Below are positions 27,498 to 37,100 of a stretch of DNA of 64,000 nt, piece by piece. Origin of the DNA: Burkholderia cepacia ATCC 25416 (GTDB lineage Bacteria; Pseudomonadota; Gammaproteobacteria; Burkholderiales; Burkholderiaceae); the NCBI RefSeq assembly GCF_001411495.1, contig NZ_CP012982.1:248001-312000 (forward strand), in the 5' to 3' direction. The notes beneath the pieces were generated by a model, which was not told where the DNA came from, searched no databases, and worked only from the letters and a program-made list of their open reading frames with translations. The first letter of the stretch is position 1. Each line of letters opens with the position of its first letter. Made by a program: the position numbers and the translations under genes.

Positions 27498-28283
27498 TTA
27501 CTTGGTCGTGGTCGGGGCGTCGTTTACCGGCGCCGGTGACGGCGGCTTGACACTGCTCGACTGCCTGACCAGTTGCTCGGTCATCGCAGCAGCAACCGGA
27601 TTCGCGCCCGACGACGAACCGCCCTGCCGGTACGACCCGGCGCTCGACGATATCGATGATGTCGACGACATCGACGACGCCGGCGGCGGCGGCAACGACG
27701 GATCGAGCTTCGCCGATTCCCTCACGAGCGCGGCCGTCTCCGGCGTTTCGGATTTCGTTGCGGAAGGCGCGGCGGCCGCGTGGCGTTCGAGACCGTCGCG
27801 CTTGCGCGGCGCGCGTTGCGTGACCTGCGCGGGGGCAACCGCCCGCGCAGGTTTCGCAGCCGGCGCTGCGGCCGGCGGGGTCGAATCCTGCGCATCGACG
27901 GTCACGACGTTGACCTTCGGCGGCGGCGCGCTCGGCTGCGCTTTCTCGCTGACGACAGGAACGGCGGGGACGGATGCGGGTGCGGCACTGACACGCGCGG
28001 GTGCAGGTGCGGGTGCGGGCGTTGCCGGGGCGGGTGGCTGCGGGGAAACGGCTGCCTGCTTCGATGCGGTATCGGCCCGCGCCGCTGGGGCCGGCGGCGC
28101 GATGGCGCCCTGCACCGCGTGATCGTTGTTCGCCGGTGCCACGGCCGCAGGTGCGGCCGAATCGCCGATGCCGGCGTCTTCGATCGCACGGTGGTCCGCG
28201 CGCAGGAGCATCACGTAGGCAGTGCCGGCCGCGGCTACCAGGAGCCCACCGGCGATCATCAAGGTCTTGCGGGTACTCGTCAT
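27498..28283 (-). CDS. Membrane-anchored Ala/Pro/Ser-rich hypothetical protein
   Basis: A 261-residue protein with one N-terminal membrane segment (about 7-26, LMIAGGLLVAAAGTAYVMLL) and then a low-complexity Ala/Pro/Ser-rich periplasmic region. A Ser-rich run (SSMSSTSSISSS) lies near residue 208. No recognised domain. The composition fits a spacer or cell-wall-spanning protein; the gene stands alone and converges with ahpF. The low complexity makes homology calls unreliable. Confidence 0.6.
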   Translation of the reverse strand: MTSTRKTLMIAGGLLVAAAGTAYVMLLRADHRAIEDAGIGDSAAPAAVAPANNDHAVQGAIAPPAPAARADTASKQAAVSPQPPAPATPAPAPAPARVSAAPASVPAVPVVSEKAQPSAPPPKVNVVTVDAQDSTPPAAAPAAKPARAVAPAQVTQRAPRKRDGLERHAAAAPSATKSETPETAALVRESAKLDPSLPPPPASSMSSTSSISSSAGSYRQGGSSSGANPVAAAMTEQLVRQSSSVKPPSPAPVNDAPTTTK

Positions 28284-28443
28284 GCTTGCTCACCGATCAT
28301 GTCGACGTGAACAAGCCATCATACGCGGCGATCGGCCGCCGATCCCGCATGAATACATTTGGTTGCATTGTGCCGGCAGCAGGTCGTCACGATGTTCGTC
28401 AGACGTATCGCCACCCCGCTCCGGCACGGCCGGAACGCCGCCC

Positions 28444-29004
28444 TTACTCCGGAAACGGCAATTCGGTCTGCCCGTCCGCGCGCATGCCGAACGTGTTCAG
28501 CGTCATCGCGACGAGCGCGTAGTAGCCGAGCAATGCAACGAGATTCACGACGGTTTCGTGGCCGAAGCGTGCTTGCGCCCGCGCGAATGTCGCGTCGCTC
28601 ACGCGCCGCGTGTCGTACAACTCGCTCGCGAACGCGTGGATCAGCGCATCGTCGTCCGATTCGAATGCGGGCGCGACGCCGAGTCGAATGGCGTCGGCCG
28701 TCGCGGCCGGCAACCCCGCTTCGAGCGCGATCGGATGGTGGATGTGCCACTCGGCCTGCGAGCGCCAGCGCGCGGCCGTCACGAGAATCGCGAGTTCCGA
28801 CAACCGCAGCGGCAGGCCCGTGCGATAGCGGCAGAATGCGCCGAGCTTCTGCGCGTGCTGGGCCAGCTCGGGGCTCGCGATCCAGCCGAGAAACGGCCCG
28901 TTCAGGTTGCCGCGCGGGCCGCTGAGGATGTCGGCCAGCACGGCCTTCTGTGCGTCGGTGGCCGACGCGGGATCGAACGGCGGTAGTCTGTCTGTCATGG
29001 TCAT
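28444..29004 (-). CDS. Carboxymuconolactone-decarboxylase-fold (AhpD-like) protein
   Basis: A 186-residue helical protein of the CMD family: LPLRLSELAILVTAARWRSQAEWHIHHP carries the conserved Glu/His region, without the CxxC pair of peroxidase AhpD. Members act as decarboxylases or hydrolase-like enzymes on small acids. The two possible ATGs (29004 and 28998) differ by two residues. It is the last of six minus-strand genes with an amino-acid transporter, a C45 hydrolase and an aminotransferase, 23 bases from its neighbour, so it probably acts on a product of that pathway. Confidence 0.82.
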   Translation of the reverse strand: MTMTDRLPPFDPASATDAQKAVLADILSGPRGNLNGPFLGWIASPELAQHAQKLGAFCRYRTGLPLRLSELAILVTAARWRSQAEWHIHHPIALEAGLPAATADAIRLGVAPAFESDDDALIHAFASELYDTRRVSDATFARAQARFGHETVVNLVALLGYYALVAMTLNTFGMRADGQTELPFPE

Positions 29005-29027
29005 GTCCCGATGAGGTGCGGATGCGT

Positions 29028-30362
29028 TCACGCGCCGGCCGACGCGAGCGCCGCGTCGATCGCGCCCGACAGCCGCTCGACGATCGCGTCGATCTGCTGC
29101 GCGGTGCAAATGAAAGGCGGCGCAACGAGGATGTGATCGCCGTGAACGCCGTCGATCGTCCCGCCCATCGGATACACCATCAACCCGCGCTGCATCGCTT
29201 CGCGCTTGACCGCCGCGTGCAGCTTCAGTGCGGGATCGAACGTCGCCTTCGTGTCGCGATCGCGCACGAGCTCGACGCCGACGAACAGCCCGCGGCCGCG
29301 CACGTCACCCACATGCGGATGCGCGCCGTAATGCTCGCGCAGCGACGCGCGCAACTGCTCGCCGCGCGCCCTCACGTTGTCGAGCAGCTTCTCTTCGGCA
29401 ATCACGCGCTGCACTTCGAGCGCGGCCGCGCACGCGGTCGCATGACCGAGGTACGTGTGGCCGTGCTGGAAGAAACCCGAGCCGTCGACGATCGTCCGGT
29501 AGATGCGGTCGCTCACCAGCGTCGCGCCGATCGGCTGGTAGCCGGCGCCGAGCCCTTTCGCGATCGTCAGCAGATCGGGCGCGACGCCGTCTTCGTCGCA
29601 CGCGTACAGGTAGCCCGTGCGGCCCATCCCCGACATGATCTCGTCGAGGATCAGCAGCACGCCGTACTTGTCGCACACCGCGCGAATCTTCTTCAGGTAC
29701 GAGCGCACCGGCGGCACCGCGCCGGCCGTTGCGCCCACCACCGTCTCCGCGACGAACGCCGCGACATTGTCCGCGCCGAGCTCGACGATCTTCTGCTCGA
29801 GCTCGTCCGCGAGGCGCTGCGCATACGCTTCGTCGGTTTCGCCCGCCAGCTGGTCGCGATAGGCAAAACACGGGCTCACGTGGTGCGCCTCGATCAGCAG
29901 CGGCAGGAACGGCTCGCGCCGCCACGCATTTCCGCCGATCGCGAGCGCGCCGAGGGTGTTGCCGTGATAGCTCTGGCGTCGCGCGATGAAATGGCTGCGC
30001 TGCGGCTCGCCCTTCTCGACGAAATACTGGCGCGCGAGCTTCAGCGCGGCCTCGACCGCCTCGGAGCCGCCCGACACAAAATACACGTGTTCGAGGCCGG
30101 CCGGCGCGGCTTCGACGAGCCGGTCGGCGAGTTCCTCGGCCACGTCGGTCGTGAAGAACGACGTGTGCGCGTAGGCCAGTTGCTGCGCCTGCCGCTTGAT
30201 CGCGTCGATCACGCGCTGGTTGCTGTGGCCGAGACACGAAACGGCCGCGCCGCCGCACGCGTCGATATAGCGTTTGCCGGTCGAGTCGATGATCTCGATG
30301 CCGTCGCCTGCGACGGCGACGGGCAAGGTGGCGCGCGGAGCGCGATGGAAAACGGTCGTCAT
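29028..30362 (-). CDS. Class-III (omega-type) PLP aminotransferase
   Basis: A 444-residue fold-type-I aminotransferase. The PLP motifs are LLILDEIMSGMGRTG (Asp that contacts the pyridine nitrogen) and LLTIAKGLGAGYQPIGA (Schiff-base Lys); GGAAVSCLGHSNQRV and VYFVSGGSEAVEAALKLAR are also typical. Such enzymes move an amino group from amines or omega-amino acids to pyruvate or 2-oxoglutarate. The ATG at 30362 has GAGG 6 bases upstream, preferred over an ATG 12 bases earlier. It follows the C45 gene by 15 bases; the amine released there is a plausible substrate. Confidence 0.9.
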   Translation of the reverse strand: MTTVFHRAPRATLPVAVAGDGIEIIDSTGKRYIDACGGAAVSCLGHSNQRVIDAIKRQAQQLAYAHTSFFTTDVAEELADRLVEAAPAGLEHVYFVSGGSEAVEAALKLARQYFVEKGEPQRSHFIARRQSYHGNTLGALAIGGNAWRREPFLPLLIEAHHVSPCFAYRDQLAGETDEAYAQRLADELEQKIVELGADNVAAFVAETVVGATAGAVPPVRSYLKKIRAVCDKYGVLLILDEIMSGMGRTGYLYACDEDGVAPDLLTIAKGLGAGYQPIGATLVSDRIYRTIVDGSGFFQHGHTYLGHATACAAALEVQRVIAEEKLLDNVRARGEQLRASLREHYGAHPHVGDVRGRGLFVGVELVRDRDTKATFDPALKLHAAVKREAMQRGLMVYPMGGTIDGVHGDHILVAPPFICTAQQIDAIVERLSGAIDAALASAGA

Positions 30363-30377
30363 GCGTTGCCTCATGGA

Positions 30378-31436
30378 TCAGGATGCGTCGTGCGCGCGTC
30401 CGGACGGCACGATGCGCGTCGCGAAACGCTGCGTGCCTTGTTGGTGAATGGTGACGTCGATCGACGCCGCGCCGATCGCGAACACGGCCGTGGCCAGCGT
30501 ATTTTCGTCGTCGGGGTCCGCAGGATCGTCGCGGTAGATCGGCAGCCCTTCCGGTGCACGATCGCCGAGCACGCGCAGCAGCGCGGCTTCATCGATCGCG
30601 TCGATACCGGGAACAAGCGCGTCGACGCGGCGCTGGCGGTCGGCCGACGATTGCGTGACGATCTGCGCCTCTGCTTCACAGCCCGGATGCACGAGATGGT
30701 TCGCGTGCCCGGCCAGCGTCGCCACGTCGACGACCGAGCAGCGCGCGGCACTCGCCTCGATGCTCAGCAGCCGCGTGTCGCCGGTCGCGCCGAGCGTATG
30801 GTGAAAGCCGCTCGCGCGCGCATTCACGCGCAGCACGTCGGCGGCCTCGTCGAGCGACGCCGTATCGAGCACGGCGCGCGCCAGGATCATGCGCGGCACG
30901 CCCGGCGCGGGCGTCCTGATCCGCAGGTTGTTGATCGCCTGCACGATGCCGGCCCGGTTCGCGGCGAAGGTGTGCCCCGGCAGCGAGCCCGGGTAGTAGA
31001 AACTGACGAAGCCCGGCTTGCCCACGGGCTGCACGTCGACGAGCAGGCAGCGTTCGCGCAGGAACGGATCGCCGTCCTCGTTGTGCGCGATCCAGCGCGT
31101 GCCGGCCGCGTCGCGCGCGGCCAGCGTCGTGCAGCCGTCCGGCGCGTTGTGGATCAGCTCGCCGCGGCAGTTCCACAGGAAGATGTCCCCGGCCGGCCAG
31201 CCGACACCCGCCGCGATCCCGTCCAGTTCCGCGACGAGATCGGGGTACGCGGCCAGCGCCGCCTGCCGCAGCGCATCGACGAACGGATGGCCGCGCCAGC
31301 GGCGCACGGCCTGCCACGCGCTGCTCTGCTGCATGTACGCATCGAACACGGGACGGGCGAGCTCGCCGAGGCGCACGCCGATGTCGAACGGCGCGCCGGC
31401 GACGACGGGGGAAAGGGAAAGCGGCATGTCGGCCAT
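30378..31436 (-). CDS. C45-family N-terminal-nucleophile hydrolase (penicillin acyltransferase-like)
   Basis: A 352-residue relative of isopenicillin-N acyltransferase (peptidase family C45). These proenzymes cut themselves before a Cys, seen here as Cys102 in the conserved APDGCTTL. RWIAHNEDGDPF and PGSLPGHTFAANRAGIVQAINNL match the substrate-pocket region. It lacks a signal peptide, so it acts in the cytoplasm, hydrolysing or transferring an acyl amide. Encoded 11 bases after the ATPase of an amino-acid importer and before an aminotransferase, it probably frees an amine from an imported N-acyl compound. The substrate is unknown. Confidence 0.88.
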   Translation of the reverse strand: MADMPLSLSPVVAGAPFDIGVRLGELARPVFDAYMQQSSAWQAVRRWRGHPFVDALRQAALAAYPDLVAELDGIAAGVGWPAGDIFLWNCRGELIHNAPDGCTTLAARDAAGTRWIAHNEDGDPFLRERCLLVDVQPVGKPGFVSFYYPGSLPGHTFAANRAGIVQAINNLRIRTPAPGVPRMILARAVLDTASLDEAADVLRVNARASGFHHTLGATGDTRLLSIEASAARCSVVDVATLAGHANHLVHPGCEAEAQIVTQSSADRQRRVDALVPGIDAIDEAALLRVLGDRAPEGLPIYRDDPADPDDENTLATAVFAIGAASIDVTIHQQGTQRFATRIVPSGRAHDAS

Positions 31437-31447
31437 TTCGGTTTCGT

Positions 31448-32176
31448 TCAGGACACGTGTTTCAGGAATTCCTTCAGGCGCGGGGTCGGCGGCCGGTCGA
31501 TCAGGTCGACCGGATGGCCGTCCTCGGCAATGCCGCCCTGATCCATGAACAGCAGGCGCGTGCCGACCCGTTTCGCGAAGCCGATCTCGTGCGTGACGAC
31601 GATCATCGTCATCCCTTCGTTGGCGAGATCCTGCATCACTTTCAGCACTTCGTGGCGCAATTCCGGATCGAGCGCCGACGTCGGCTCGTCGAACAGCATC
31701 AGCCGCGGCCGGATCGCGAGTGCACGCGCGATCGCGACGCGCTGCTGCTGGCCGCCTGACAGCTCCGACGGGTAATGATTCGCGCGCGATTCGAGGCCGA
31801 CCTTGTCGAGCAGCGCCATCGCCTGGTCGCGTGCGTCGGCACGTGACGCGCCGCGCACCTGGATCGGCCCGAACATCACGTTCTCGAGCGCGGTCATTTG
31901 CGGAAACAGGTTGAACTGCTGGAACACCATGCCGGCTTCGAGCCGGATGTTGCGGATCGTCGTCGCGTTGCCGCGCACGCTCTGGCCGTCAACAAGCAGC
32001 TCGCCGCCGGTGATTTTCTCGAGCGCGTTGATACAGCGCAGCATCGTCGACTTGCCCGAGCCGGACGGGCCGATCACGACGACCACCTCGCCCGCGTCGA
32101 TCTTCAGGTCGATGTGCTTCAGCACCGGCACGTGGCCAAAACTCTTCGACACATTCCGGAATTCGATCATGCTCAT
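31448..32176 (-). CDS. Polar amino-acid ABC importer, ATPase
   Basis: A 242-residue ABC ATPase of the GlnQ/HisP group: Walker [10 protein letters not shown], signature [15 protein letters not shown], Walker [13 protein letters not shown] and H-loop VVTHEIGFA. It energises the importer made with the permease just upstream (ATGA overlap at 32173-32176) and the binding protein. C45 hydrolase follows after 11 bases. Confidence 0.95.
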   Translation of the reverse strand: MSMIEFRNVSKSFGHVPVLKHIDLKIDAGEVVVVIGPSGSGKSTMLRCINALEKITGGELLVDGQSVRGNATTIRNIRLEAGMVFQQFNLFPQMTALENVMFGPIQVRGASRADARDQAMALLDKVGLESRANHYPSELSGGQQQRVAIARALAIRPRLMLFDEPTSALDPELRHEVLKVMQDLANEGMTMIVVTHEIGFAKRVGTRLLFMDQGGIAEDGHPVDLIDRPPTPRLKEFLKHVS

Positions 32177-32829
32177 AGAATTCTCATCCTCTTTTCGACG
32201 AGCCGCAGCGTCAGCGTCATCGCGCCGGTCAGCAGCAGGTAGATGACGGCCACGGCGCTCCAGATCTCGACCGCCTGGAAATTGCCCGCGATGATTTCCT
32301 GCCCCTTGCGCGTCAGTTCGCCGACGCCGATCACGATGAACAGCGACGTGTCCTTCAGGCTCACGATGCACTGGTTGCCGAGCGGCGGAATCAGCCGCCG
32401 GAACGCGAGCGGCCCGACCACCTTCAGCAGCACGCGCGGCATCGACAACCCCATCGCGAGCCCCGCTTCCGTCAGCCCCTTCGGGATCGACAGCAGCGCG
32501 CCGCGCACCACTTCCGCGAGATACGCGCCGGAATTCACCGTGATCGCGATGATCGCGGCCGTCAGGCCGTCGATGCGGATATGCGCGAGCAGCGGCAGCG
32601 CGAAGTACAGGAACATCACCTGCACGACGATCGGCGTGCCGCGAATCAACTCGATATAGACCTGGGCGAGCACGTTCATCGCCTTCGGTCCGTATGCGCG
32701 GAACATGCCCGCGATCATCCCGACGATGAAGCCGCCCACCAGCCCGAAAAATGCGATGAACACCGTCAACCGGACCCCGTCCATCAGGTCCGGCAACGCC
32801 GCCCAGATCGCCGACCAATCGAAATTCAC
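32173..32829 (-). CDS. Polar amino-acid ABC importer, permease
   Basis: A 218-residue inner-membrane permease of the HisM/GlnP family with about five helices and the EAA loop [16 protein letters not shown]. The start is the GTG at 32829, with GGGAG 6 bases upstream. Only one permease gene is present, so it probably works as a homodimer. Its TGA overlaps the ATPase start. Confidence 0.93.
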   Translation of the reverse strand: MNFDWSAIWAALPDLMDGVRLTVFIAFFGLVGGFIVGMIAGMFRAYGPKAMNVLAQVYIELIRGTPIVVQVMFLYFALPLLAHIRIDGLTAAIIAITVNSGAYLAEVVRGALLSIPKGLTEAGLAMGLSMPRVLLKVVGPLAFRRLIPPLGNQCIVSLKDTSLFIVIGVGELTRKGQEIIAGNFQAVEIWSAVAVIYLLLTGAMTLTLRLVEKRMRIL

Positions 32830-32895
32830 TTGTCGCTCCCCGTTCGATTCAAGACCGGCGCGGCCGCCCGGCCGCGCCATGGTGCGCCGTCGCGC

Positions 32896-33648
32896 TTACA
32901 TCTTCGGCGGCTCGGCGCCGAACCACTTCTTGTAGATCTGCGCGTAGCGGCCGTCGGCCTTGATCTTCACGAGCGACGCGTTGACCTTCGGCACGAGCGG
33001 GCTGCCCTTCGGGAAACCCATCCCGTACTTGTCGCCGCTGACCGGCTGGCCCGCGACCTTCACCTTGCCCTTGCCTTCGTTGTTCACGAAGAACAGCACG
33101 TTCGGCGTGTCGTGCATCGCCGCGTCGACCCGGCCGGCTTCGAGCGCGAGGTAGGCCTGGTCGATGTTCGGGAACTGGCGGATCTCCTTCGGCTTCAGGT
33201 GCGCCTTGATCCAGTCGATCGTCGCGGTGCCCGTCTTCGCGGCGATCACCTTGCCGTTCAGGTCGTCGATCGACTTGACCGTCGTGTTGCCGGTCTGCAC
33301 CATCGCCGCGAGACCGCTGTCGTAGTACGGCGCGGAGAAGTCGATCGCCTTCTTGCGCTCTTCCTTGATCGTCATCCCCGACAGCGCGACGTCGATGTTC
33401 TGCGTCTGCAGCGCCGGGATCAGGCCCGCGAAATCCATCGGCTGGATCGTGTATTTCCAGCCCTGGTCCTTCGCGATCTCCGCCCACAGGTCGAGATCGA
33501 AGCCGACATACTTGTCGCCCTGCTTGAACTCGAACGGCATGAACGACGTGTCGGTGCCGACGACGAGCGTCCTGGTATCCGCGTGTGCGAGGCTTGCGCC
33601 GAGCGCGGCAACGACCGCGACGGCTTTCAGGAAGGAACGGCGACTCAT
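32896..33648 (-). CDS. Polar amino-acid ABC importer, binding protein with Tat-like signal
   Basis: A 250-residue periplasmic binding protein of the GlnH type (FVVGTDTSFMPFEF-like ligand start, DVALSGMTIKEERKKAIDFS). The signal peptide starts MSRRSFLKAVAVV, an exact twin-arginine consensus, unusual for this family. GGAGAG precedes the ATG at 33648. It is the first gene of the six-gene transporter / C45 / aminotransferase / CMD unit. Confidence 0.93.
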   Translation of the reverse strand: MSRRSFLKAVAVVAALGASLAHADTRTLVVGTDTSFMPFEFKQGDKYVGFDLDLWAEIAKDQGWKYTIQPMDFAGLIPALQTQNIDVALSGMTIKEERKKAIDFSAPYYDSGLAAMVQTGNTTVKSIDDLNGKVIAAKTGTATIDWIKAHLKPKEIRQFPNIDQAYLALEAGRVDAAMHDTPNVLFFVNNEGKGKVKVAGQPVSGDKYGMGFPKGSPLVPKVNASLVKIKADGRYAQIYKKWFGAEPPKM

Positions 33649-34162
33649 GGTTTCTCTCCGCATGATTGAGCGATGTGACCGGCCAGCCGGCCGGCGGTAA
33701 CGACGACATCAAGCCGCACCGCAACATGCGATGTCGAATTAGACCTTAGTGCAACAAGTGTTGTCAACCGCGATACTACGACAACAAAAAAACGCGCAAC
33801 GGATAAATGCATCGAAACAAACCCGGGGCGCGCGGCGCGGATAAATCGGAGGAAAGGGAGGGTGGCGCGGGGCGAAGCACCCGGGCCAAACGGCGGCGGC
33901 GCCTGAGCGCAGTTGGCGGTGACCGGGCCGGCTTGCTGCCCCGGGGCGTCGCGCACGAGAGGAGGAGGATGGCGCGGGCGCCCGGACAATCGTCGCGGCC
34001 CGCGCATTGGGTTTGTCAGCGTGAAGCGTCGGCGATCGGGTACGGTGCCGTGCCGGGGCGGCGTCCCCCGCGACACAGGCTACCGCCGGCGTGACTCGAC
34101 GAATGTTGCGGCATGCGCGCGGAACCGCCGGAAGCGAGGCCCGCGCGCCGATGCGACGTCGC
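33649..34162. promoter_or_regulatory. Promoter region of the amino-acid transporter unit
   Basis: A 514-base gap. Near the transporter start it is A/T-rich and holds two overlapping dyads: CAACA-AG-TGTTG at 33752-33763, and GTTGTC (33760-33765) with GACAAC (33780-33785), the kind of site used by GntR-type or similar dimeric repressors. The remaining part (33800-34160) is GC-rich and shows no convincing gene or RNA. Confidence 0.45.
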
Positions 34163-37100
34163 TTACACCGCCACCCCGCTCGCCTGATGCGACACGAGCC
34201 GCGCATACGCACCCTGCCGCGCCAGCAGGTCCGCGTGCCGTCCGGCCTCGATCACGCTGCCCTGCTCCATCACGAGGATCAGGTCGGCATTGCGCACGGT
34301 CGACAGCCGGTGCGCGATGATGATCGACGTGCGCTGCGTCATCAGGTCTTCCAGCGCCGCGCGGATCTGCTGCTCGCTGATCGTGTCGAGGTGGGACGTC
34401 GCTTCGTCGAGGATCAGCACGGGCGCATCCTTCAGGAACGCACGCGCGATCGCGACGCGCTGGCGCTGGCCGCCCGACAACTGCACGCCGCGCTCGCCGA
34501 CGCGTGTCGCGAGCCCGTCCGGCAGCCGCGCGACGAATTCGCCGAGCGCCGCATGCTCGATCGCGCGCTGCACGTCCGCGTCGGACGCATCGTTCGCCGC
34601 GAGCCGGATGTTCGCCTCCAGCGTGTCGTTGAACAGGTAGGTATCCTGCGCAACCAGTGCGATGTGCTGCCGCAGGTCGTCGAGCCGCAGGTCGCGCAGG
34701 TCGACGCCGCCGAGCGTCACGCGGCCCTGCTGCGGATCCCAGAAGCGCAGCAGCAGGCTCGCGACCGTCGACTTGCCCGCGCCCGACGCGCCGACCAGCG
34801 CGACCGTGCTGCCGGGCGCCATCTCGAAGCTCACGCGGTCGAGCGCGGGCACACTGCGGCCCGGGTACGTGAAGGACGTCGCCTCGAAGCGCACCGCCGG
34901 ATCGGCGGGCAGCGCATGCGTGCCGTCCGTCACCGGCACGGGCTCCTTCTCCAGCGCGCGCAGGCGGCGCGTCGACGCGATCGTGTCGGCGAGCTGGCGC
35001 GCGACCTGGCCGATTTCGGCAACCGGCATGAAGGCGGCCACCGCGACCAGCACCAGCAGCGGCAACGACTCGCGCGGAAACCAGCCGCGCGCGCACAGCA
35101 GCGCACCGAGCGCCGCGACGACCAGCCCGCCGAGCCCGCTCGCGACTTCCAGTGCGGCGCTCTGCGTCGACAGGTCGTCGAGCAGCCTGGCGCGTTGCTT
35201 CCGGTACGCATCGACTTCGGCCACGAACACTTCGCGCCGGCGCGCGACGGCCTGGAACGCGGTCAGCTCCGCGAGCCCCTGGATCGTCTCGGTCAGGTGC
35301 GCGCCGAGCTGGCCGAGCGCTTCGCGCGCGCCGGTGCCGAGCCGGTCGACCTCGCGCCGCGCCAGCACCGGTGCAAGCCCGGCCCACAACAGGAACGGCA
35401 GCAGCGCGAGCGCGAGCGGCCACGCGACCGACGCGAGCAGCACCAGCACGGCGGCCGGCACGAGCACCGCGACGAACGCGGGCGCCAGCGTATGCGCATA
35501 GAAATACTCGACGGTCTCGACGTCCTGCGTCGCGAGCGATACGAGATCGCCGGAACGGCGGCGCAGCAGCCCGGCCGGTGCGAGGCGTTCGAGCGTCGCG
35601 AACAGTGCGATGCGCATTTCCGCGAGCAGCCGGTACGCCATGTCGTGCGCGAGCCACGATTCGAGCCAGTGCAGCACGGCCGCCACCGGCGCGATCACGA
35701 GCAGTGCGGTGACGAGCGCCGGGCTCACATGGCCGCCCGGTACCGCACCGACCACCAGCGCGCCGATCACGCCGACGCCGATGAACGCGAGCACGCGGCC
35801 GATCCCGAACAGCACCGTCAGCACGACCTTGCCCGTCCACGGCCGCACGAACCGCAGCAGCGTCCGCAGCGTTTCCGGCCAGCCGATCTCGGCCGCATCG
35901 TCGTTCAGCGGCCGCACTTGCGGGCCGGACGACGCGCGCGCGGTCGCGCCGGCCGTCGTCGCCACGCCGGCCGATTCGGCGACCGCTTCCAGTTGCGGCC
36001 CCATCAGCCGGCGATACGGGCCGTCACGCGCGATCAGCGCCGCGTGCGTGCCCTCGTCGACCACCTGCCCCTGGTCGAGCACCAGGATGCGGTCGGCGCC
36101 GATCACGCTGGACAGCCGGTGCGCGAGCACGAGCGTGGTCCGCCCGCGCGTGAGCCGGTCGAGTGCCTCCTGGATCAATGCTTCGTTCTCCGCGTCGACC
36201 GACGACAGCGCCTCGTCGAGCAGCAGGATCGGTGCGTCGCGCAGCAGCGCGCGGGCAATCGCGAGGCGCTGGCGCTGGCCGCCCGACAGCATGAGCCCGC
36301 GTTCGCCGATGCGCGTCGCATAACCGTCCGGCAGCGCCGAGATGAAATCGTGCGCGTTGGCCGCACGCGCGGCGGCGATCATGTCCGCGTCGCTCGCGTC
36401 GGGGCGGCCGAGCCGCAGGTTGTCGGCGACGCTGCCGTCGAACAGCGTCGCATCCTGCGCGACGACCGCGATCATCTCGCGCACCTGGCCGGCATCGAGC
36501 GTCCGCACGTCGCGGCCGCCGATGCGGACCGCGCCGCCCTGCGCATCGTGCTGACGCAGCAGCAGGCGCACGATGGTCGATTTGCCCGCGCCGCTCGGCC
36601 CGACGATGGCGACCGTCTCGCCCTCGCGAACCGAGAAGCTCAGCGCCGCATGCGCGTCGGCGCGACGCCCCGGATACGCGAAGCTGACGGCGTCGAACGC
36701 GATCTCCGGCCGCAGGCCCTGCACGCGCGGCGCATCGGTGGAAGGCGTGTGGCTCCGCGCGTCGAGCAGCGCATGGATCGCATTCGCCGCCGACTGGCCG
36801 ATCATCCCCTGATGCAACACCGACCGCAGGTCGCGCAGCGGCCGGAAGATCTCGCTGCCGGCCATCAGCACGATCAGCAGCGCCTCGAGGCTCATGTCGC
36901 CGTGCCGCACGCGCCACGCGCCGACCGCGATCGCGGCGGCCGCGCCGAGGCCGGTGCCGAGATCGGTGAAGAGCCGCGTCAGCAGGCCGAGCGCGAGCAC
37001 CCAGAACGTGCTGTCGGACAGCGCGCGTGCCTTCGCGGCCAGCTTCGCGCCGAACGCCGTGCCTTGCCCGAACGCCTTCAGCGTCGGCAGGCCTTGCACC

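Noticed and set aside
33807..34094. Small plus-strand frame in the gap before the ABC exporter stop
   Set aside because: Arg/Gly-rich, no ribosome site and no family resemblance.
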